Shown here in pieces: positions 1 to 8,360 of a stretch of DNA of 64,000 nt. This DNA is from Candidatus Saccharimonadota bacterium. GTDB taxonomy: Bacteria; Patescibacteriota; Saccharimonadia; Saccharimonadales; UBA4665. Position numbers and translations under genes: made by a program. Where the stretch lies: the NCBI GenBank assembly GCA_028286245.1, contig JAQBRY010000004.1, forward strand, positions 62,001-126,000, written 5' to 3'. How positions within the stretch are numbered: position 1 is the stretch's first letter; every line of letters begins with the position of its first letter. Under the pieces are notes generated by a model that worked only from the letters and a program-made list of their open reading frames with translations, was not told the DNA's origin and made no database searches.

Positions 1-764
1 ATGTCTCCTTGCACTAGTGGACCCGGGTTATACAGGGGGCTGTACTCGTTAATTTCGGCTTGCGGGATAGTAACGTGCGCAATAGTGCCCTCAAAGTCGA
101 ACTGGGTGCGCTGTAATAAACGCCCCTTGTAGGCCAGAATAGTCCGTGGCATTTTGCTGTACTCGCGGCGTCGCTCCTCGAGGGCTGGCCGGTCAACGCC
201 ACTTTTAATCATCTCACCCATAATCCGGTAGGTATCAGCCGAAGCTAGCTGATTACTGAGTCCCTGCGTATCACCAAGGATAGCCGTCATCATGCACTCC
301 TGTGCTGCCACCGATACTTTCCATTCAAGCGCCTCGGCAATAGTATAAATAAGCTCGCCGGTAGACGACTTTTTATAATCATTAATCATGACTTCCGAAA
401 AAGGAATAATCTGCTCCACCTTTTCGTGATGATCAAGCACAATGCATGGCTTAGCTGCCAGCCAAGACAGCTGACCGGTTTGCTGGAGTTTTTCAAGCAA
501 CGACAGCGTGGAGGCATCTACAATAATACTGGCATCAAATTTGGCCGGCAACTCTTTGACTACCCGGTCCCAACCGGTCAGGTACTGTAAATACCCGGGC
601 ATATCAACGCCGCAGTACAAACTTACTTGCTTGCCCATATCGGCTAGGAGATGTTCCATAGCGAGTGCGCTGCCGAGGCTATCGCCATCCGGGTTATCGG
701 CTTGCACGACCACAATGTGCTGGGCAGCGTTCAGAATTTGAGTTATTTTTGGGAATTGTTCCAT
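1..764 (-). CDS. DHH-family phosphoesterase (NrnA-like), partial
   Basis: About 254 codons are visible; the C-terminus runs off the left edge. The start ATG at 764 opens a protein with the DHH phosphoesterase motifs in order: DNPDGDS at about residues 23-29, an Asp in IIVDAST, LDHHEKV near 115, and GDTQG near 162. These residues bind the two metal ions (usually Mn) in this family. NrnA-like members degrade oligoribonucleotides of 2-5 nt and/or dephosphorylate pAp in the cytoplasm. The C-terminal DHHA1 substrate domain is cut off, so RecJ or DisA-like relatives cannot be fully excluded, but the N-terminal spacing fits NrnA. A TTACTA-17-TACTAA promoter candidate lies just upstream. Confidence 0.85.
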   Translation of the reverse strand, partial: MEQFPKITQILNAAQHIVVVQADNPDGDSLGSALAMEHLLADMGKQVSLYCGVDMPGYLQYLTGWDRVVKELPAKFDASIIVDASTLSLLEKLQQTGQLSWLAAKPCIVLDHHEKVEQIIPFSEVMINDYKKSSTGELIYTIAEALEWKVSVAAQECMMTAILGDTQGLSNQLASADTYRIMGEMIKSGVDRPALEERRREYSKMPRTILAYKGRLLQRTQFDFEGTIAHVTIPQAEINEYSPLYNPGPLVQGD

Positions 765-842
765 GGTACTGCTTGCTTAGTATTAATTGATAGCTTCTCT
801 AGTAATAATGACACGTTACGATACCAGGGCCAAGTAAATGTT

Positions 843-1448
843 TTATAAGGCCCGCCGGCCCTCTAGGGCCCGCCCAAGTGTAATTTGATCGGCATATTCC
901 AGGTCCACACCAACTGGTAGTCCGCGAGCCAACCGCGTAATACTCACATCCCTATTGCCAATCTGTTGCTGAATGTAGAGTGCGGTTGATTCCCCCTCCA
1001 CGCTGGCGTTGGTGGCCAGAATAATTTCGGTTACTTTATCTTCGTCAATACGTTGCACCAGCTCTTGGATGTGCAGCTGCTCGGGGCTGATGCCATCTAT
1101 CGGCGATACTAAGCCGCCCAGTACGTGGTAGGTGCCATGAAATTGATTAGTTTTTTCTAGAGCCACCAGGTCAAAGGGTTCAGCAACTACGGCTACGATA
1201 GTTTTATCGCGCCGAGGATCGGTATACAGATCCGAATACTCCTGGTCGGCTGATATAAGGGCAAATGTTTTTTTGCAGTAACCAATACCACCCTGTAGGT
1301 CTTTAAGACTTTCGGCCAGCTTAAGCGGCGCATCGCTGCTGTGTCGTACTAAGTAGTAGGCAAAGCGCTCGGCAGTGCGTGGACCCACACCGGGCAATGC
1401 ACCAAAAGCCTCAATTAAATCGGTGAGGGCCGGAGGAAGAATCTGCAT
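843..1448 (-). CDS. recR: recombination protein RecR lacking the zinc finger
   Basis: 201 residues, the usual RecR length. An N-terminal helix-hairpin-helix region (ALPGVGPRTAERFAYYLV) is followed by the zinc-finger position and a Toprim domain (VAVVAEPFDL through ATNASVEGEST). RecR works with RecO/RecF to load RecA at gaps. The canonical C4 zinc finger is degenerate: the segment IGYCKKTFALISADQEY before SDPRRD-like TDPRRD keeps only one Cys. The fold is otherwise intact, so I call it functional but zinc-free. It lies 8 nt downstream of ybaB, the common ybaB-recR pairing. No clear Shine-Dalgarno site is seen, suggesting translational coupling to ybaB. Confidence 0.93.
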   Translation of the reverse strand: MQILPPALTDLIEAFGALPGVGPRTAERFAYYLVRHSSDAPLKLAESLKDLQGGIGYCKKTFALISADQEYSDLYTDPRRDKTIVAVVAEPFDLVALEKTNQFHGTYHVLGGLVSPIDGISPEQLHIQELVQRIDEDKVTEIILATNASVEGESTALYIQQQIGNRDVSITRLARGLPVGVDLEYADQITLGRALEGRRAL

Positions 1449-1456
1449 CGGGGGAG

Positions 1457-1750
1457 CTACAGCCCGAGATTGCCCAGGGCACCCATCATTGGTTGCATTT
1501 TTTCGGCAGCAATACGTTGGCTTTCTTGGATAGCTTCTTTAACAGCATCTTCGATCCAGCGCTCTAGCTGACCGATGTCAGTGACGTCAACGTATGACGG
1601 GTCAATGTGCACTTTTTTAAGTTTTTGCTCACCAGTGATTTCAACTTTGACGGCACCGTCACCCTTTTCGATGACAATAATCTGCTTTTGTAATTCTTTT
1701 TGAATTTTTTTAACGCGCATTAACATCTTAGCTTGGTCAAATCTGCTCAC
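1457..1750 (-). CDS. ybaB: YbaB/EbfC nucleoid-associated protein
   Basis: 97 residues with the YbaB/EbfC pattern: an N-terminal amphipathic helix (QAKMLMRVKKIQKELQKQ), a central beta hairpin (GAVKVEITGEQKLKKVHIDP) and a C-terminal helix ending MQPMMGALGNLGL. Family members are small dimeric DNA-binding proteins that compact the nucleoid. The start is GTG at 1750, preceded by GGGAG with a 7-nt spacer. It sits upstream of recR, the conserved neighbour, and downstream of dnaX in many genomes, although here dnaX lies 2.7 kb away. Confidence 0.92.
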   Translation of the reverse strand: MSRFDQAKMLMRVKKIQKELQKQIIVIEKGDGAVKVEITGEQKLKKVHIDPSYVDVTDIGQLERWIEDAVKEAIQESQRIAAEKMQPMMGALGNLGL

Positions 1751-1794
1751 GATGGATCTCCCTGGTAATTAGTGTCTACCTCTATTGTAGCAAG

Positions 1795-2988
1795 CTAGGG
1801 CTTTGAGCGAAAGCTTACCTGTGTAGCCTGGGCATGCGGCCAAGCAATAAAGTAACTGCGAAGATTGTAGCCGGCGCTCAGTAGAACGGCGAGTGTAATC
1901 AACCCAATGCCAATACTGCGGGCAAACGGGTTAATTGGAAAGGTGCGCAGCCAGTCGCGGAGTAGCCAGGCAATACCGGCGGCAGCGGCTAAATACGCCA
2001 GAGGAATCACTACGCTCAGCGTTACCGGCCCGCCAAGGCCAATTAGGATAAGCCCGACTACAGCGTAGCTGAGCAGCTGCTGGGTGCGCGGTGCAAACCA
2101 ATTGCGGGCCACGTAAAAGAAAATTCCCAGTACCGCTAGAGCCAGCGTAAATACATCCAAAATAGGTAACCTGCCAAGCCATAGTTCCGGGATAGCTGGT
2201 CCGTGCACAAAGACGTGCACCGGCACGGCTAACAAGCCATGGCCAATGCTTCCTAAGGATCCAAAATCTTGCGGCAGACCCAGCCAGCTGATGATTGCTC
2301 GCGGCTCATTTATAAACCGTATAATTAAGAGCGGCAAGGTCACCAGACCACAGGCGATGATGAGCAGTCGCGGCTTAAGAGCAGTATGAATACTCCAAAT
2401 GCCGCGAAGCAGCTTGCGTTGCCAAAATATGGTCACCAGCAAAAGCCAAACAAAGCCGGGAACATACAGCAACACCCCCCAGGTAAGCATCACCGCGCAA
2501 ACTACTAATAATCGACGGGACTGCTGCTTAATAAGTACTTGCGTTAGTAGGAGTAGTGGCACTAGCAACAAGTACAGCACGTCAGTACTGGCGTAGCGGC
2601 TTATGTGGAGTGTCCAGGCAGCGCTGCCAAATAGCACGCCCGTAAGCAGCGCAATGCGTGTGCCGTGCCAGAATTTGACTACCAGCATTAATGCTACGAC
2701 TGCTACCGCACCTAGGACTGCATTGGGTGCACGGGTAACAAAAGCCCCTGCCCCATCATGAAAGAAAAAGGCTATCGACCGGAGCAACAACAGCGGGAGG
2801 TTGAGCGGATCAGCATAGATACCACTCCAGCCTAGTGGCGTAATGGCTACGGCCTGCTCTGACGAGCTGAGGCCGGGTACGAGTGTACCCAGATGATAAC
2901 CAAGGACTGTAATGAGCGCCAGAACGGTAATGAGCCAGCAACTGATTGAGAGCCAGTGGCCACGAAGCGTGATTTTGATTTTATTCAT
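1795..2988 (-). CDS. polytopic membrane glycosyltransferase (PMT/ArnT-like)
   Basis: 397 residues, mostly hydrophobic with about 10-11 predicted membrane helices and an early extracytoplasmic loop (GIYADPLNLP) in the position of the catalytic acidic loop of GT-C enzymes. The layout resembles the dolichyl-phosphate mannosyltransferase / ArnT / GT39 clan, which moves sugars from lipid carriers outside the membrane. The usual DE pair is not evident (Asp followed by Pro), so substrate and activity are uncertain. I chose the ATG at 2988; an in-frame TTG nine nt upstream would be an alternative. A TATAAT box ends 11 nt before the ATG, giving a leader of only a few nt. Confidence 0.6.
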   Translation of the reverse strand: MNKIKITLRGHWLSISCWLITVLALITVLGYHLGTLVPGLSSSEQAVAITPLGWSGIYADPLNLPLLLLRSIAFFFHDGAGAFVTRAPNAVLGAVAVVALMLVVKFWHGTRIALLTGVLFGSAAWTLHISRYASTDVLYLLLVPLLLLTQVLIKQQSRRLLVVCAVMLTWGVLLYVPGFVWLLLVTIFWQRKLLRGIWSIHTALKPRLLIIACGLVTLPLLIIRFINEPRAIISWLGLPQDFGSLGSIGHGLLAVPVHVFVHGPAIPELWLGRLPILDVFTLALAVLGIFFYVARNWFAPRTQQLLSYAVVGLILIGLGGPVTLSVVIPLAYLAAAAGIAWLLRDWLRTFPINPFARSIGIGLITLAVLLSAGYNLRSYFIAWPHAQATQVSFRSKP

Positions 2989-3031
2989 AAACTGCAAGCA
3001 TTATAACTGTTTGGGCGATGCTAGGCTAGCG

Positions 3032-4393
3032 CTATTCGAATGGATCAGCGTGATTGGTATCAAGCGTCTGGATTCGCTGCTTTTCGCGGTCAAAATATAG
3101 CTCAATGCCACCAACGGGCCCATTACGATGCTTTTTGATCAAAACATCCATAATATTCTTGCGATCGGTTTCTGGATTGTAGTAATCCTCTCGGTATAAA
3201 AACGCCACCACGTCGGCATCCTGCTCAATTGAGCCGGATTCGCGAAGATCGGAGAGCTGGGGTATTTGCGGCGTACGACTCTCTACCGAACGGCTGAGCT
3301 GACTCAGCGCAATCAGCGGGACATTAAGCTCACGGGCTACACCCTTAAGTCCGCGAGAGATTTCAGATATTTCTTGCACCCTATTGCCGTCACCGCCAAA
3401 GCGACTGCCGCCGCTCATAAGCTGCAAGTAATCAACAATAATTAAACCGAGCGGTCGAGTGTGTGCCTCGCGCCGGGCTTTGGTGCGCATGTCGCTCACC
3501 GTTATGCCGGGCGTGTCATCAATAAGTATCTGTGCCTCACTGAGGGCGCCCATGGCCAGACCGATTTTTTCGAAGTCGGTATCGGTGAGGTTACCGGTTC
3601 TAAGCGCCCAAGCATTTACGCCGGATTCCATTGAGAGCAGTCGGTCTACGAGTTGTTCCTTGCTCATTTCCAGACTAAATATCAGCACAGGCTCTTTGGC
3701 TGCTGTCGCAATCTTGTGGGCTAAATTAAGCACAAAGGCCGTTTTACCCATTGACGGACGGGCTGCCAGGATAAACAGGTCAGACCGTTGCAAACCGGCT
3801 AGCATATTATCAAGGTCGCGGTAGCCGGTAGGTACGCCACGAATTTTCTTTTTATCTTTGTGGAGGTCATCCAAACGGTCAAAACTTTCGGCCAGGATTG
3901 ATTCAATGCTGACGACGCTCTGCTTAACGTGCTGTTGGCTGACCTGAAACAGCCGGCTTTCGGCCTCTTCTATAAGTTCTTTGAGCTGCAACGTTTCGTC
4001 ATAGCCGAGGTCGCTAATTTCTTGGGAGGCTGAGATTAAACGGCGGCGCAGGGCCTTCTGGGCAATAATGTCCGCATACTGTTCGGCATGCGAAGCGGTC
4101 GGCACAAAGTTAGTTAGCTCAGTTAAATAGGCCGGGCCGCCCACCATGTCGAGGTAGCCATTATTTCGAAGCCGATCGGCAAGCGTCAGAACGTCGAGCG
4201 CTTCGCGGCGTTCGTAGAGTTGTACCATTGCCTCGTAAATTTTTTGGTGGCGCGCTTCATAAAAGTCGGCCGCATTTAGGCCGTCGGCAATTTTAACAAT
4301 TGCATCGGCATCAATCAGAATCGCACCGAGCACGGAAGCTTCGGCGTCACTGTTCTGTGGAGGCGCTTGTTTGCGCGGTCTAGTTTCTTCCAT
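3032..4393 (-). CDS. dnaB: replicative DNA helicase DnaB
   Basis: 453 residues, full length. The N-terminal helical domain (PPQNSDAEASVLGAIL) is followed by the RecA-like motor: Walker A ARPSMGKTAF near residue 215, Walker B LIIVDYLQLM near 320, and the conserved SQLSRSVESR and DLRESGSIEQDADV segments. It unwinds DNA at the fork as a hexamer and binds DnaG. There is no intein. A TATACT box lies 22 nt before the ATG with a purine-rich stretch between, so this gene has a short leader rather than a leaderless start. Confidence 0.97.
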   Translation of the reverse strand: MEETRPRKQAPPQNSDAEASVLGAILIDADAIVKIADGLNAADFYEARHQKIYEAMVQLYERREALDVLTLADRLRNNGYLDMVGGPAYLTELTNFVPTASHAEQYADIIAQKALRRRLISASQEISDLGYDETLQLKELIEEAESRLFQVSQQHVKQSVVSIESILAESFDRLDDLHKDKKKIRGVPTGYRDLDNMLAGLQRSDLFILAARPSMGKTAFVLNLAHKIATAAKEPVLIFSLEMSKEQLVDRLLSMESGVNAWALRTGNLTDTDFEKIGLAMGALSEAQILIDDTPGITVSDMRTKARREAHTRPLGLIIVDYLQLMSGGSRFGGDGNRVQEISEISRGLKGVARELNVPLIALSQLSRSVESRTPQIPQLSDLRESGSIEQDADVVAFLYREDYYNPETDRKNIMDVLIKKHRNGPVGGIELYFDREKQRIQTLDTNHADPFE

Positions 4394-4454
4394 AAGTGCT
4401 CATCTCTCTCTTAACAGTATACTGCACGCGTCGCAAAACGAAAGCGCAGCGCTG

Positions 4455-5936
4455 CTATAAGATTTCGCCGCCGCCAAATATATTGCTGATAGCGGCTACG
4501 TCGTGTGCTGCCACCGCTGGTGTGGGCGCGGCTGCTGCTACCTGCGGCCCTTCCCCGTCTTTTTGGGTGATGCAGGTAATGACCACTTTCTGGCCGCTCA
4601 AGCCCTCTATAATATCGGCAACTATTTTTTTATTCTTTGGGTCATTAATACGCTTTTGATGAAAGGCAAAGTTAAAGGCCAGCTCTAGCTCGTTGCCACT
4701 AAAGATCGGTTTGGCCATACGGATAACACCGTATAGGGTGTTGTACTGCTGCTTAAGGGCAGTTAGGACTTGCAGCCAGATGGTATCATCAAAGGCACTG
4801 GCCGCTTTTACTGGCGCAGCGACTGCTGCCGCAGGTGCGACCGCAACATGCTTTGGTTCCGGCTTAGTCGGCTTGGCTGCCTCAACCTCGGCCGGGGCTG
4901 GCTTAGCCGGTGTCTTACCCGCTGCTTTGGGTGCAGTTGCTACAACCGGCGCGGGCTGAGCGGCAATCAGGGGCACAACACTATTAGTAGTCGCCAGCAA
5001 CTGTATTTCGAGCAATCGTTCCGGATCGTGACTGGCAGGTACGTCTAGTAACTGCGTAAGCAGGCTAAAGGCCAGTTCAGGTGCCAGGCTGAGCGTATTA
5101 GTAATAATTTGCTGCCGGAATTGTTTGGCGAGTGCCTTGGCGATGGCGGCGGCCTGCAGCCCTTGCTCGTAGAGGGCATTTAAATTTTGAGCGCTGGTAG
5201 CGCTATCTCCCTGTGCAATAGCGGTAAGTAAGTCTGTAATGGCAGTATCCGACGGCACGCCAAGCATTGTTTCCACATCGGCCGTTTCTACAGAGTGGCT
5301 CTTGTTGCTTAGCTGATCAAGCAGCCCCACACTATCCCTAAAGCTGCCATCGCCGTGCTGTGCCAGTAATGCCAGAGCTTCGTCACTAATTTTGATGTCT
5401 TCTTTGCCGGCAATCATCCGCAGGTGATCAATAACTACCTGCTGCGCCCCGGGTTTAAATGTAAAACGCTGTGTGCGGCTAACGATGGTCTCCGGTAATT
5501 TGTGTGCGTCAGTAGTGGCTAGAATAAAGACGACATGAGCCGGCGGCTCTTCGAGGGTTTTGAGCAGCGCATTAAAGGCCTCCTTGGTAAGCATGTGGAC
5601 TTCATCGATGATGTATACCTTGTACTTGGCACTGGTGGGCGCAACGGCTACTTTGTCCCGAAGTTCGCGGATTTCGTCGATGCGGCGGTTGCTGGCGGCA
5701 TCAATTTCTATAATATCCATGTGCACGCTGTCGTCATCATAAGGAATGCCATTAATCTCGTGGGCCAGAATACGAGCAATACTGGTCTTGCCGACCCCGC
5801 GTGGCCCGGTAAATAAATAGGCATGGCTAATCTTACCGCTTTTGAGCGCTTGGTTAAGTGTGGTCGTAATATGTTCCTGGCCAACAATTTCTGCCAGACT
5901 CTTTGACCGGTATTTTCGGTAGAGTGCTTGCCCCAT
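4455..5936 (-). CDS. dnaX: DNA polymerase III tau/gamma subunit lacking the zinc module
   Basis: 493 residues. The clamp-loader AAA+ core shows Walker A GPRGVGKTS near residue 45, DExH-type Walker B IIDEVHML, sensor TLEEPPAHVVFILATT and the arginine-finger motif VSRTQRF. An Ala/Pro-rich linker (about 330-380) leads to a C-terminal domain that would contact polymerase. Between ARILAHEIN and IIEIDAAS the normal CxxxxCxxCxxC zinc module is replaced by a short acidic segment without cysteine. TATAAT lies 9 nt upstream of the ATG. A programmed frameshift site for a gamma form was not seen. Confidence 0.95.
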   Translation of the reverse strand: MGQALYRKYRSKSLAEIVGQEHITTTLNQALKSGKISHAYLFTGPRGVGKTSIARILAHEINGIPYDDDSVHMDIIEIDAASNRRIDEIRELRDKVAVAPTSAKYKVYIIDEVHMLTKEAFNALLKTLEEPPAHVVFILATTDAHKLPETIVSRTQRFTFKPGAQQVVIDHLRMIAGKEDIKISDEALALLAQHGDGSFRDSVGLLDQLSNKSHSVETADVETMLGVPSDTAITDLLTAIAQGDSATSAQNLNALYEQGLQAAAIAKALAKQFRQQIITNTLSLAPELAFSLLTQLLDVPASHDPERLLEIQLLATTNSVVPLIAAQPAPVVATAPKAAGKTPAKPAPAEVEAAKPTKPEPKHVAVAPAAAVAAPVKAASAFDDTIWLQVLTALKQQYNTLYGVIRMAKPIFSGNELELAFNFAFHQKRINDPKNKKIVADIIEGLSGQKVVITCITQKDGEGPQVAAAAPTPAVAAHDVAAISNIFGGGEIL

Positions 5937-5983
5937 AGACTAGCTATTATACGAGCATTTGTCGTCTAGGTCTGTAGTCAAAT

Positions 5984-6274
5984 TTATCTTGCCGACGGCT
6001 GTGCCTGTTCCAGGCGGCCAACACGCTGGTCCAGACGCTTTACACTCCGTTTGAGGATTCCCACGTCTTGTTTAAGAACTTTGACGTCCGCATTGGTTTC
6101 TGTGAGGACGATCTGCATGGTGTCTAACCTCGTATTAATGAGGTGTGCATCAGTTTTAGTCGCCGTCTCTGTAGCTAAAACGTGGAGGATGTGACTTACC
6201 GCTTCAGAAAGAACCTTACGCTCTTCGCGTTCTTCTTCCAGCATAAGCGTGATATAGTGCAGATCATTTGTCAT
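5984..6274 (-). CDS. small coiled-coil protein, unknown
   Basis: 96 residues, highly charged, almost certainly helical: an N-terminal acidic helix (LMLEEEREERKVLSEAVSHI) and a C-terminal heptad region (VKVLKQDVGILKRSVKRLDQ). No signal peptide or membrane segment. Function not recognised; the heptads suggest oligomerisation. It has its own promoter, TTGCAG-17-TATACT, with the -10 box 6 nt before the ATG, which supports both the start and a leaderless transcript. Confidence 0.75.
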   Translation of the reverse strand: MTNDLHYITLMLEEEREERKVLSEAVSHILHVLATETATKTDAHLINTRLDTMQIVLTETNADVKVLKQDVGILKRSVKRLDQRVGRLEQAQPSAR

Positions 6275-6280
6275 GATTCT

Positions 6281-6309
6281 AGTATATCGACCACGAATGA
6301 CTGCTGCAA
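6281..6309 (-). promoter_or_regulatory. sigma-70-type promoter, leaderless arrangement
   Basis: Reading the minus strand: TTGCAG (6304-6309), 17-bp spacer, TATACT (6281-6286), then 6 nt to the ATG at 6274. The expected transcription start coincides with the start codon. Confidence 0.65.
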
Positions 6310-6344
6310 ATAAGTTAAGGATTAATTAAGAACGGTAACGAGGG

Positions 6345-6854
6345 CTAGAGAGCGGCTTCGAGGGCGGCCCACTCGGTAGTAGCATCGTCTTCGGGGACGT
6401 TAACGCTCACTTGGTCGCCGGGCTTGGCTTTGAAGTAGGTGACGCTGGCGAGGAGTACACGTAGGTTGCGGCCGTTAACATCCACAAAGTAGTGTCCGTT
6501 TTCGAGCTTGAGTGTGCCAACAACCTGTTTGCGAGGAATCGGTCCGATTTGCTTGTATAAAAAGGCACCGTCTTCGGCGATGGTCAGTTTGAGGATGTCG
6601 CCTTGGACCAACTTGGACTTGCTGGCGTAATTGGCGGGGACCGGGTAGGTTTTACCATCAGAGCCGACCATGTTTTGACCGTCAAAAACCCCTTCGATAA
6701 TTTTACCGAGGGTATCTTCGCGGACTACAGGTGCCATGGTATCATCGTCGCCGACTAAGCTAATGAGTAATTCAGTAGCGGCAGCTAAGCTGGTTTCAGC
6801 TTCCTGTATGAGTGCCCGGAGTCTTTTGACTTGTTTTTCTGGTACGTCTGGCAT
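6345..6854 (-). CDS. conserved hypothetical protein, coiled coil plus beta domain
   Basis: 169 residues. Residues 1-35 form a likely helix (KQVKRLRALIQEAETSLAAA); the rest is beta-rich with a segment reading GQNMVGSDGKTYPVP followed by KLVQGDILKLTI, which looks like a small OB/TRAM-type barrel, and a second repeat-like half ending near DQVSVNVPED. No catalytic motif or membrane helix. I recall similar proteins only from Patescibacteria, but I cannot give a function. The acidic C-terminus and barrel would fit nucleic-acid or protein binding; that is a guess. Confidence 0.75.
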   Translation of the reverse strand: MPDVPEKQVKRLRALIQEAETSLAAATELLISLVGDDDTMAPVVREDTLGKIIEGVFDGQNMVGSDGKTYPVPANYASKSKLVQGDILKLTIAEDGAFLYKQIGPIPRKQVVGTLKLENGHYFVDVNGRNLRVLLASVTYFKAKPGDQVSVNVPEDDATTEWAALEAAL

Positions 6855-6901
6855 AAGTGAGGTCTCTCGTATAAGTGTTTTTGTGTCCTATACTCCCCCT
6901 A

Positions 6902-6930
6902 AAAATAACACGAATGACAATTCAAGTCAA
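6902..6930 (-). promoter_or_regulatory. sigma-70-type promoter with leader
   Basis: Minus strand TTGACT (6925-6930), 17-bp spacer, TATTTT (6902-6907). The ATG it serves is at 6854, so unlike most neighbours this gene has a leader of about 40 nt. Confidence 0.5.
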
Positions 6931-7038
6931 AATTTGCCTTTACCTAGAGACCAGTCTGTGGATAACTAACGAGTGTGTAGTCATGACAAGTAAAATTTAT
7001 TCTAATGCTTTGGTGAGTTAGAAAATTAAGCTAATAGT

Positions 7039-8310
7039 TTATTGGGGTGTATCGCCAAAAGCTATCTGAGTAACAATATCAGTTCTTTCCGCTTGGTTCT
7101 TGCCCTGAAATAGACTATAAAGTATGCCTTTCTCCTCTGGCTCTAGTTCGGGTAGAGACACGCGTATGCGATCTGCTGATGTTCCAAGCTCTTTTCGTAA
7201 GGCCGTATTCTCTAAGGCTAACTTTGCGATTAAGAGCTCGTGTTCTATAAATAGCGTTGCATGTGCCTCACCATTGTTTCGTAAAGCCGCAATCTCTTCT
7301 CCCATTGCCTTAATTGATTGATTTGCGCCATCCACATCAACTTTTCCAATAGGATTGGACGGTTCGGTAGATTGTTTGCTGGGCTGTGGTCTTGATGGTC
7401 TTGCCGGAGGCAAAGTATTTGTCCAAGAGCCGGTTTCAATTACGGTAACAGCGGCTTCAGGTGTTGGTGCACTAGCCACAGCGCTAACTAACTGCTGTGC
7501 ATCAGCAGCGCTCATTTTACGTTGCAGAATCACTTTCGCTACAAGGTTCTGCTGTAAATACAGGTGAGGCAGTTGAGTCCCAATTACTTTTAAGTGTTGC
7601 GGAGACAGAGCAAAGTTTGCCCTGTTCGCCTTTGAAGCTCTTACTTCTCGAACTAGTTTCGGGTCCATTACTCCGGCAACAACTAAATTATTGTGCAGCT
7701 GAGAAGTGGTCATATTCCACTGTTGGCTTTTTGCTTTCGTCCACTGGGTAATTGCTCGTACTTCATTGGGGCTTAATCCAAGACGCGCACCGTTGTTAGA
7801 GTCTGACAGACCTAACATAAAACCTTGACTGACACTTAAGCCTTTTCTGTGCCAATCTGTCCTTGACCACGCTGCTTCAACCCAGTCTACGACTCGTGCA
7901 AATTGAACGCTTTTATGGGATGTTGCTGCTGTGATTCGGCGATCAAACGTTTCTTCAAGCGTTGAGTTTAAGCAGATACTTGCGTAAGCTTTCTGTTCAC
8001 CATTCTGATTGAGTGCCCCTGTACGATGAAACCCATCAATAATCAAAAACTTGGGCATGCGAGGGACATGAGCCAAAGTAATAGCCGAAACTTGGCCACT
8101 AGTGCCTTCTCCAGAGGTGTTTAATTGCTCCTTGCGCATTGCTTGCGCTAGCTCAGCAACATGAGCATGGTCTACGGGCACGTCTTCTGTAAGTATGAGA
8201 TCAAGTGTGACGTAAGCGTCCATGATCGTTCCGCCCTCACGCATTAATAAGGGCTCAACGCGAGCTAAGAGAATATCGCTTCCTGATTGTTCACCAAGGG
8301 GTACTGACAT
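7039..8310 (-). CDS. ParB/sulfiredoxin-fold protein with C-terminal coiled coil
   Basis: 423 residues. The N-terminal part carries a ParB-like nuclease/Srx signature: ILTEDVPVDHAHVAELAQAM, then FLIIDGFHRTGAL at about residues 88-100, the counterpart of the ParB GERRxRA/DGHHR box. A helical middle (about 150-290) could hold a helix-turn-helix. A Pro/Ser-rich linker (300-325) precedes a predicted coiled coil (330-372) and an acidic C-terminus. It is not a standard chromosome ParB: no ParA is adjacent. The gene lies 50 bp downstream of the FliA-like sigma gene, yet has its own promoter. Role in DNA binding or regulation is inference. Confidence 0.6.
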   Translation of the reverse strand: MSVPLGEQSGSDILLARVEPLLMREGGTIMDAYVTLDLILTEDVPVDHAHVAELAQAMRKEQLNTSGEGTSGQVSAITLAHVPRMPKFLIIDGFHRTGALNQNGEQKAYASICLNSTLEETFDRRITAATSHKSVQFARVVDWVEAAWSRTDWHRKGLSVSQGFMLGLSDSNNGARLGLSPNEVRAITQWTKAKSQQWNMTTSQLHNNLVVAGVMDPKLVREVRASKANRANFALSPQHLKVIGTQLPHLYLQQNLVAKVILQRKMSAADAQQLVSAVASAPTPEAAVTVIETGSWTNTLPPARPSRPQPSKQSTEPSNPIGKVDVDGANQSIKAMGEEIAALRNNGEAHATLFIEHELLIAKLALENTALRKELGTSADRIRVSLPELEPEEKGILYSLFQGKNQAERTDIVTQIAFGDTPQ

Positions 8311-8316
8311 ACTGTC

Positions 8317-8344
8317 ATTATCGATATTTATGTTGATAATGCAA
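8317..8344 (-). promoter_or_regulatory. promoter, leaderless arrangement
   Basis: Minus strand TTGCAT (8339-8344), 16-bp spacer, GATAAT (8317-8322), 6 nt to the ATG at 8310. Confidence 0.6.
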
Positions 8345-8360
8345 GCATGAGAGCTTTGTA

